A DNA stretch of 27,115 nt from Mycogone perniciosa (taxonomy: Eukaryota > Ascomycota > Sordariomycetes > Hypocreales > Hypocreaceae): contig JAOALB010000171.1 in assembly GCA_025331125.1 (NCBI GenBank), positions 1-27,115 on the forward strand. Direction: 5' to 3'. The notes beneath the pieces are model-generated. The model saw only the letters and a list, made by a program, of their open reading frames with translations, did not search any database and had not been told where the DNA came from. The position numbers and the translations under genes were made by a program. How positions within the stretch are numbered: the first letter of the stretch is position 1; each line of letters begins with the position of its first letter. This document shows, in pieces, positions 20,801 to 27,115 of the stretch.

Positions 20801-21229
20801 AATAAAGCTTCCTTAGCAATTAAAACTATTGAAAAAGCTATAGCTGCAGGGCAGAAATCCTATATAAAACCCTTAGGTATATTAAAGAAAGGAACTAAGA
20901 AAGTTACCTTTAATTTAATTACAGAAATAATCCACTTAAAAGTAAAATTTAAGTAAAGTAAAAGAAAGGATAAATAAATTTAAAAAATACTTACCTTTTT
21001 ATAGAAAGCATTTAATAATATTAATAAAATACTTACAATAAAAAGCCTTAAAACAGCAGTATTACTAAAATAGCTGTAAAATATCTTTAAAGAATACTAA
21101 AAGTATAATAAACTGTTTAAGGAAATATTTAATATAAAGCTACCGGAATATAGTTAATAGGATTATATAATTAAGCTTAAAGATAATATAAGTATTACCT
21201 TTTATAAAATCTATAATTTAAATAAAAAG

Positions 21230-21900
21230 GAGCTTAAAAGCCTATATAACTATTTAGATAATATATTAGCTAAAGGGTATATTTAACCCTCTTTATTAAA
21301 AGTAAGCTATTTTATTATATTTATACTAAAGAAAGGAGGTAAACTATAGTTAATTATAGACTATTAATAGCTTAATAAAGCTACTATTAAAGATAGAACC
21401 CTACTATTATTAATTATAGAATTATAGGATAGACTATATAGGAAAAAGTAGTTTATAGCGCTAGATTTTAAAGGCGCTTATAACTTTATTTAAATTAAAG
21501 AAAGATATAAATAAATAACTGCCTTTTAAACCAAATATAGCTTATTTAAATATCTAATTATACCTTTTAGCCTTATTAATACTCTTATAATATTCTAAAA
21601 GATAATTAATAATATATTAAAACAGTATATTAATATCTTAATAGTTATTTACTTAAATAATATCCTAATCTTTTTAAATACCTTTAAAGAATATAAAGTA
21701 TATATTTATAAGGTATTATAGATACTATAATATATTAAACTATTTATAAAACTAAAGAAATATAAATTTTATATATAGAAAGTTACTTTCTTAAAGTATA
21801 TTATTACCTTTAAAGAAGTTTATATAGATTTATTAAAAGTATAAACAGTAAAAGACTAGCCTATAATTATAATAGTTAAGGAAGTTTAAAGCTTTTTAAA
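21230..21900 (+). pseudogene. pol: Reverse transcriptase remnant of the gypsy element
   Basis: Recognisable blocks in one frame, through stops, are FILKKGGK near 21325, the DFKGAYN block near 21464-21484, and VIYLNNILIF at 21644-21673. The last is the Y-L-D-D catalytic box with both Asp codons changed to Asn (GAT to AAT). A block reading KVTFLKYI follows near 21779-21802, as in Ty3/Gypsy polymerases. The enzyme copied element RNA into DNA; loss of both catalytic Asp codons and many stops make it inactive. Confidence 0.88.
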
Positions 21901-22059
21901 ATTTATTAATTACTATTAATAATTTATTAAAAACTATAAAAGTATTATATAAACTCTCTATAAACTTATTAAAAAAAAATAAAAGTTTCTATTAATACTA
22001 AAAATATAAAAAGCCTTTAATAAGCTTAAGCAGTTTATTTTAAAAGAACCTATATTTAT

Positions 22060-22460
22060 TATATTTAATTTATTTAAAGAAATAAAAATCGAAACAGATA
22101 CTTTTAACTTTACTATAAAAGCTTAATTTAGTTAAAAGGATAAAAATAGTAAGCTATACCCTATTGCCTTTTATTCTTAAATATTATATAATATAGAATT
22201 AAATTATCTAATATATAATAAAGAATTCCTTACTATTATTCTCGCATTTAAAGAATAGCGATACTATCTACTAGGAGGAATATATAAAATGAAAGTATAT
22301 ATTAACTATAAAAATATTATATATTTCGCGATAGTTTAATAACTCTCTAGAAGGCAGATCTACTATACGGAATACCTTTTAAAATTTAACTATATCTTAA
22401 TCTATTAAAAAGGATCTAAGAATAAATAAGCAGACGCACTTAACAGATAAATTAACTATA
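22060..22460 (+). pseudogene. pol: RNase H remnant of the gypsy element
   Basis: Directly downstream of reverse transcriptase in the same order as in Ty3/Gypsy. The frame retains IETD near 22090, the segment ELNYLIYNKEF near 22196-22230 (a D-K-E motif altered to N-K-E), the YYLLGG block near 22263-22280, and the end motif ADALNR at 22431-22448. RNase H would remove the RNA strand after copying. Confidence 0.8.
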
Positions 22461-22812
22461 ATTAAAGAAAGATTAAATATACTAGGCAGATCTTAAAATA
22501 AACCCCTAAAAGATATTACTAATAAATAGCACTTTAAGCTATATATAAAGTATTTAGTAATAATACTATACTTTAATACATTAAAGAGTATTATACTATT
22601 TAAAACAATAATAAATTCCTAAGGAATATAAAGTTTAATAATAAAGAAATTTAATAATAAAATAAAAAGATCTAGATCTTAAATAAACTTTAGAAACATA
22701 TAGTTATAGAAGTTTACTAATACTTAGTATATAAATATAAAAGTATTTATAAAACCTATAAATAAATATAAACGTACTTTAAGTTTTAAAGGCTTAAGAA
22801 AGGTATATAATT

Positions 22813-23224
22813 TGTTTGGGGTAACTGATATACCTAATACACTTACAGTCCTTCTTACTAGCCTACCCAAATAAAGTTAATTGCTTATTTAAGCAACTAC
22901 TAGATTAAGGAGGTATAAAACTATAAAAATAAATAGATAGACCTAGTTTAATAAAAACTAACCCGTATTCTCTTTTAATATACTACCCCTACCTGTAATT
23001 TTACAGCCATTAAGGCATAAAGAGGTAACCGTTAGTTGCTTTCGACTGCAGACATCATGATCAAATGATTCGCAGTATCTTTTAGTCCCTATATTACTTA
23101 ATTACGGCTTTGTGGTTCTATTAAGAGCGCGGTTCCCGCGCTCTATTCTGGTTGTTGTTAGTGTGTGTATATATTTAGAGCGCTGATTCCCCCTCGACAA
23201 AATAAGATATTGTTTCTTACTGTA
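22813..23224. mobile_element. Solo LTR inside integrase, 412 bp, target duplication TAATT
   Basis: It begins TGTTTGGGG and ends TTACTGTA (final CA probably altered to TA), with TAATT at 22808-22812 and 23225-23229. Removing it with one TAATT joins two halves of an integrase zinc-binding motif that reads RYIIYKTAK, a RIP form of C-x2-C. A 9-bp perfect hairpin, AGAGCGCGG with its complement, lies at 23126-23146. The GC content is higher than in the host. The family (possibly Copia) is a guess from the TGTTTGGGG start. Confidence 0.75.
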
Positions 23225-24180
23225 TAATTTATAAAACAGCTAAAACCTTAAAACATAAACTATATAGTAAACTTTAACCTTTACTAGTATTAAAATAACT
23301 ATAAAAGTTAATTTTATTAGACTTTATTATTAAACTACTATTATTTATTAAATTAAGATTAAAGATTAAGTATACTAATATTTTAATAATTATAGATTAA
23401 TTTACTAAATACTTTTATTTCCTTATATATAAAAAAGTAATAAATATAGAAATATTAATTTATATATTTTTATAATTTATTGCAGTTAACTATATAATTT
23501 TAGCCAAAATTATTTTTAATTAAGGATTAACCTTTATATTTAAATTCTTATAAGTATTTATAAATTAGTTAAGTATAAATTATAAGTTTAATACTATATA
23601 CTGTTTATAGATAAATAAATAAACAGAATATATTAACTAGATTATTAAAGTTTATTTTAAAAGTTATATTAACTTTAATTAAAACAATTAAGTAAAAAAG
23701 CTATTAATTGTATAAATATTTTATAATAGTAATATTTTAAAGTTAACTAGACTTAGCTTTATATATACTAACTATAGCTTTACGCCAGATATATATAAAG
23801 CGTTAAAGAAAGGCCTATATATCGATAAAGTATAAATTAAAGCTAAAGATATAAAGCAGTTATATAAAAAAATGCAAATATACCTTTACTTTATATAAAA
23901 AGAAATAAAGAAGTATACTAATAAATATAGATTAAAGCGATTAATCTTTAAAGAGGGGGATATAGTTTACCTATACTATTATTCACTAAAAAAAAAGACT
24001 GTAAATTTTAAAATAACGCAACTAAACAATAAATTAAATTTCAAGAAACTTAAACCTTACCCAGTTAAAAAGGTTATTTTAAAAGTTACTTATAAGCTTA
24101 CACTATTAAACAGAATTTAAATTTACTTAATATTTTATATTTTACTATTTAAAAAAGTATTATAAAATAAATTAAAAAAT
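23225..24180 (+). pseudogene. pol: Integrase remnant and C-terminal domain of the gypsy element
   Basis: After the inserted LTR the frame continues with TAKTLKHK, then LLDFIIKL near 23316 (first catalytic Asp retained), IIID followed by FTKYFYF near 23390-23420, the altered second Asp block near 23518 (Asp to Asn), and TEYIN near 23625. The C-terminal integrase segment is visible at about 23960-24150, ending with the block that corresponds to H-P-V-F-H-V in intact gypsy elements. The zinc-binding end lies left of 22813. The enzyme joined element DNA to the chromosome; it is now broken by stops and by the LTR insertion. Confidence 0.82.
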
Positions 24181-24432
24181 AAATTAATTATTAACTTAAT
24201 TAAAGTTTTATTAATTAAAAAAAATATAAAGTTAAAGAAATTAAAGCTATAAAGATAAAAGATAATAAACGCTAGTATTTAATAAAATAGAAAAACTATA
24301 AAGAGGAATATAACTCCTAAGAATTTAAAAAATACTTTAAATACTCCTAAATAACTTTATAGTAATTCCATTAAAATCTAAGCCTTTTAATAAAGGGTTT
24401 AATAAAGTATTAAAAGTAAAAAGATTAATACC

Positions 24433-24711
24433 CTGGAAATCCTAAACCTTTAAAAAAACTTTTAATTCCTGCCACTCTAGATCTTCCAGTTAATTTAAAG
24501 ATTCCAACCTACGCTTAACTATCTCTTTACCTTTAGTCCGCAGCTGCCGTTTTTAATAATAGAGACGCTCTAAATAATCCAAGGCTTTATCCATTTCCGC
24601 CTAGGCCTTGCAAAAGGCCTTATAATAAAGCAATAAAAGTTCTTCCGCTAATTCTTTAATGGAATTAAGATATTGCAACTTAGAAATAATACTTGATACT
24701 AAGAAATAGTC
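24433..24711 (-). pseudogene. Antisense coiled-coil frame between integrase and the 3' LTR
   Basis: On the minus strand about 90 codons read as a charged, leucine-rich coiled coil (segments SKLQYLNSIKELAEELLLLY, then MDKALDYLERL, then KGKEIVKRRLESLN). Only four stops interrupt it, each one a C-to-T change away from Gln (CAG to TAG or CAA to TAA). Composition is clearly less AT-rich than its surroundings. From memory, similar small antisense coiled-coil frames occur near the 3' ends of some fungal gypsy elements. Function is unknown. Confidence 0.6.
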
Positions 24712-25058
24712 TTAGTTACAATACTAAAAAGAAAACTTTAGGGAAATATATAAAAGCTTAATACAACCCCCGCGCTATTATATAAACGACTAGCATAAAT
24801 GCATTTACTATATTTTAAAGAGCGATCGCTTATATAATACTTTAAGCCGCGAGAAAGATAATAAAAATAAAGTATAATATTAAAACTGGTAATATTAATT
24901 AGATCCGCGAGTTTGCAATAATAAAAAGTCAATTTAATATAAGTAGGCTATAGATTATTAAATATAATAAAAAGTCAGGAAAAGGGATATTATATATAAG
25001 AAAAGGGGAAGAAATTAAAATAGGTGTTAAGGATAAAATTAATAAGAAAGGGATATTA

Positions 25059-25468
25059 TATTATAACCTAACTATATTAAAGACTAGGTTATAGGGGTAT
25101 AGGAGAATACCAGTTATACCGACTAATTATTAAAAAGTAATTACTGTATTAAAAGTAATTATTTAAACGCTTACTATACTAAGACGTATAATTACTTACT
25201 CGATCACTATACTACTGCAGTAATTACAATAACGCTTACTAGAATATTAGTAATTGTATATAGATTTCCTTTATATATATATATAACTAGCTTATTATTT
25301 ATTTAATATAGTTATTTAGATAGTTGTTAATAATTGCATTTACTAGAACTACCTGTTTTATAGAATTATAACTATATTACCCTACTTAGTATTTATCCTT
25401 AACCTCTCTGTTAATATAAACCCTGCGAACCTTGGTTTAACTGTTAAGAACTAACCCGGATCATTACA
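25059..25468 (+). repeat. 3' LTR of the gypsy element
   Basis: It starts TATTATAACCTAAC and ends GGATCATTACA, followed by the target duplication ATACT. It is collinear with 16821-17224. The two LTRs were identical at insertion, so their present differences record mutation since then, mostly C-to-T and G-to-A. Confidence 0.92.
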
Positions 25469-25473
25469 ATACT

Positions 25474-27041
25474 ATATCTAAAGGAGTATATACTATTAAA
25501 AAAGATAGGTAATATAGGGTTTTTTATATAATGCTAGCCCTTTATTTAACTATATTAACCTGGCTATATATAAGTTAATAAAGCAGTAAGTTTAAGTTTT
25601 ATAATACCTTGTTACCTATATTATACCTACCTAGCTTAACCCTTTATTATATATTAAATTTATTTATTTATTTATTTTTAAATGCTTTTTAATATATTAC
25701 AATTAAATTGAATTTTAAAAGGTATTTTATATAATAAATTTACTTTTTAAAAAGTTATTAAATTATTATAAAATATATAATATTTTTTAAATTAATATAT
25801 ATTTTAACTTTATATATTCCTTTTAATAAATTATATTATTATTTCTTAAATATAAAAATAATAATAGAAAGCCTTTTATTATATATTAAATTATTTTATT
25901 TTATTTTATATAATACTTTGAAATAAATGGCAATAATATATAAGTTATTACTTTTATTTCTCTACTTAAATTAAGTTTTTATAATGAAATTAAAAGTATT
26001 TATTTTAAGTTTTTTTTTAATGAAATTAAATATAATAAATATAAGCTTTTTTTACAATAAACTATTTAAGTTTAATAAATATATTCTATATCTTTAATAT
26101 TTATAAAAGCTTTAATTCTTTTAATAAATTCATAATAGATTTATATACTATATTTATAATTTTTAATAAATTATAAGTAATAATTAATAAATTTCAAAAA
26201 GCTTTAAACCTTTTTAAATATTATAAATATAGATTACTTATTTATTATTTAATATTTTAAAAAATATAATTTATTAATTATTATTTTATAGCCCTTTTAT
26301 AAATAATATTTTTAATCTTTGATTTTATACAAATTCTATAGTTAATTAAAGCTTTTTAAAGTTAATTTACACTTTATATACTTTTATATTTATTACTTTT
26401 AAAGTTTCTTTTATAAATATATAATATATTTATACTTTTAATAGTATATATAATTCAATAATAAATATGAAGTATTCTTAATTTATTATAGATATTAATT
26501 TTATAATTTACTTTATTGATATATAATATGCTTTAAACTATTATACTTGAAATAATATTATTAAGTATATTTAAACCTTTTATTGTAATAAAGAAATACT
26601 ATTTTAATAATTTCTTTTAATTATAAATATAATATTTTTTAAATTTATATCCTTTAAATTTTTAAAGTTAATAATATTTTATTAAAGCTTTGATATTTAA
26701 TTTAATAATCATAATTTTAAAGTTTTAATATTATATAATTATAATATATTTTTTAAAGGTATTATAATTTTATATTTATTTTATAAAATACAATAATATT
26801 TTAATTAAAATATATTATATTTTCTTTTCTTTTAATAGTATATTATATATTTATATATAATATAAATAACTTAAAACCCGATATAATATTCTTTATAAAT
26901 AAAGTTATTTATAGTATAGTTATTCTATATTTAAAAATATATAAACTTTATTTATATAATTAAAGTAGTTAAAATCATTTAAATAATTTATTAAAGGGGA
27001 ATTAGCACTTTAAATATATATATATATATATATACTAATAA
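25474..27041. other. AT-rich interval without recognisable features
   Basis: About 1.57 kb in which nearly every frame is closed and G+C is very low. A (TA)n run lies at about 27013-27034. I see no LTR, coding relic or structured RNA. It was the target DNA of the gypsy element, probably itself an older, fully RIP-degraded repeat. Confidence 0.6.
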
Positions 27042-27115
27042 TGTGACGATCCGGGTTGATTCTCAAGGGATAAACCGAGGTTCGTGGGTTTATGTTGACA
27101 GAGAGGTCAGGGATG
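27042..27115 (-). mobile_element. Start of an inverted, little-mutated G-type LTR (cut by the window end)
   Basis: The sequence begins TGTGACGATCCGGG and is the reverse complement of the last 74 or so bases of the solo LTR at 10076-10453, with few differences and intact C/G content. The composition changes sharply from the AT-rich DNA to its left. Whether it is a solo LTR or the end of a full inverted element lies outside the window. Confidence 0.88.

Larger units (their letters stand above)
16821..25468 (+). mobile_element. Complete, RIP-inactivated Ty3/Gypsy retrotransposon
   Basis: LTRs of 404 and 410 bp lie at 16821-17224 and 25059-25468, flanked by the 5-bp duplication ATACT (16816-16820 and 25469-25473). 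Between them, in gypsy order on the plus strand, are remnants of gag with a zinc knuckle, retropepsin, reverse transcriptase, RNase H and integrase. Purine-rich sequence (AAGAAAGGGA) just before 25059 fits a polypurine tract. All frames are closed by many stops arising from C-to-T and G-to-A changes, so the element is dead. About 0.9 kb of its 8.65 kb is later insertions (19123-19583 and 22813-23224). Confidence 0.93.

Noticed and set aside
24738..24932. Minus-strand frame of 64 codons next to the coiled-coil relic
   Set aside because: It is in AT-rich DNA, low complexity, and not in the same frame as the relic; likely chance.

Overview
The window looks like chromosomal DNA of a filamentous ascomycete (Pezizomycotina, possibly Eurotiomycetes). 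The evidence is short spliceosomal introns with fungal donor and branch sites, a secreted fungal carbohydrate-active protein, and a very AT-rich block full of LTR retroelements whose C-to-T and G-to-A decay is typical of repeat-induced point mutation (RIP). No prokaryotic features are seen.

Layout. Positions 1-42 are a pure C homopolymer. Positions 43-5586 have ordinary base composition but no gene I can defend; the one structured item is a 77-bp foldback at 719-795. Positions 5587-8694 (minus strand) hold the only convincing host gene. It has four exons and encodes about 964 residues: signal peptide, a GH105/GH88-like six-hairpin glycosidase domain, ten tandem six-cysteine repeats, a proline-rich linker and an unrecognised cysteine-containing C-terminal domain. 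Positions 8695-9330 are its upstream region.

Near 9.33 kb the composition changes abruptly and the remaining 17.8 kb is a RIP-degraded nest of retroelements. Left to right it holds: a truncated inverted LTR of family E (9787-10056); a 5' LTR of gypsy family G1 split by a young-looking solo LTR (10076-10453, target duplication TATAT); two long direct repeats F1 and F2; two solo LTRs of family E with different target duplications; and a complete but dead Ty3/Gypsy element (16821-25468, target duplication ATACT). The gypsy element carries gag, protease, RT, RNase H and integrase remnants on the plus strand and a decayed coiled-coil frame on the minus strand. It is itself interrupted by a 461-bp miniature LTR element of TRIM type (19123-19583, target duplication CTATC) and by a solo LTR inside integrase (22813-23224, target duplication TAATT). 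The window ends inside another, little-mutated inverted LTR starting at 27042.

The two items most worth following up are the glycosidase fused to a cysteine-repeat array, which includes nearly identical 126-bp DNA units, and the TRIM-like element. The target duplications were read directly from the sequence and allow the order of several insertions to be deduced.
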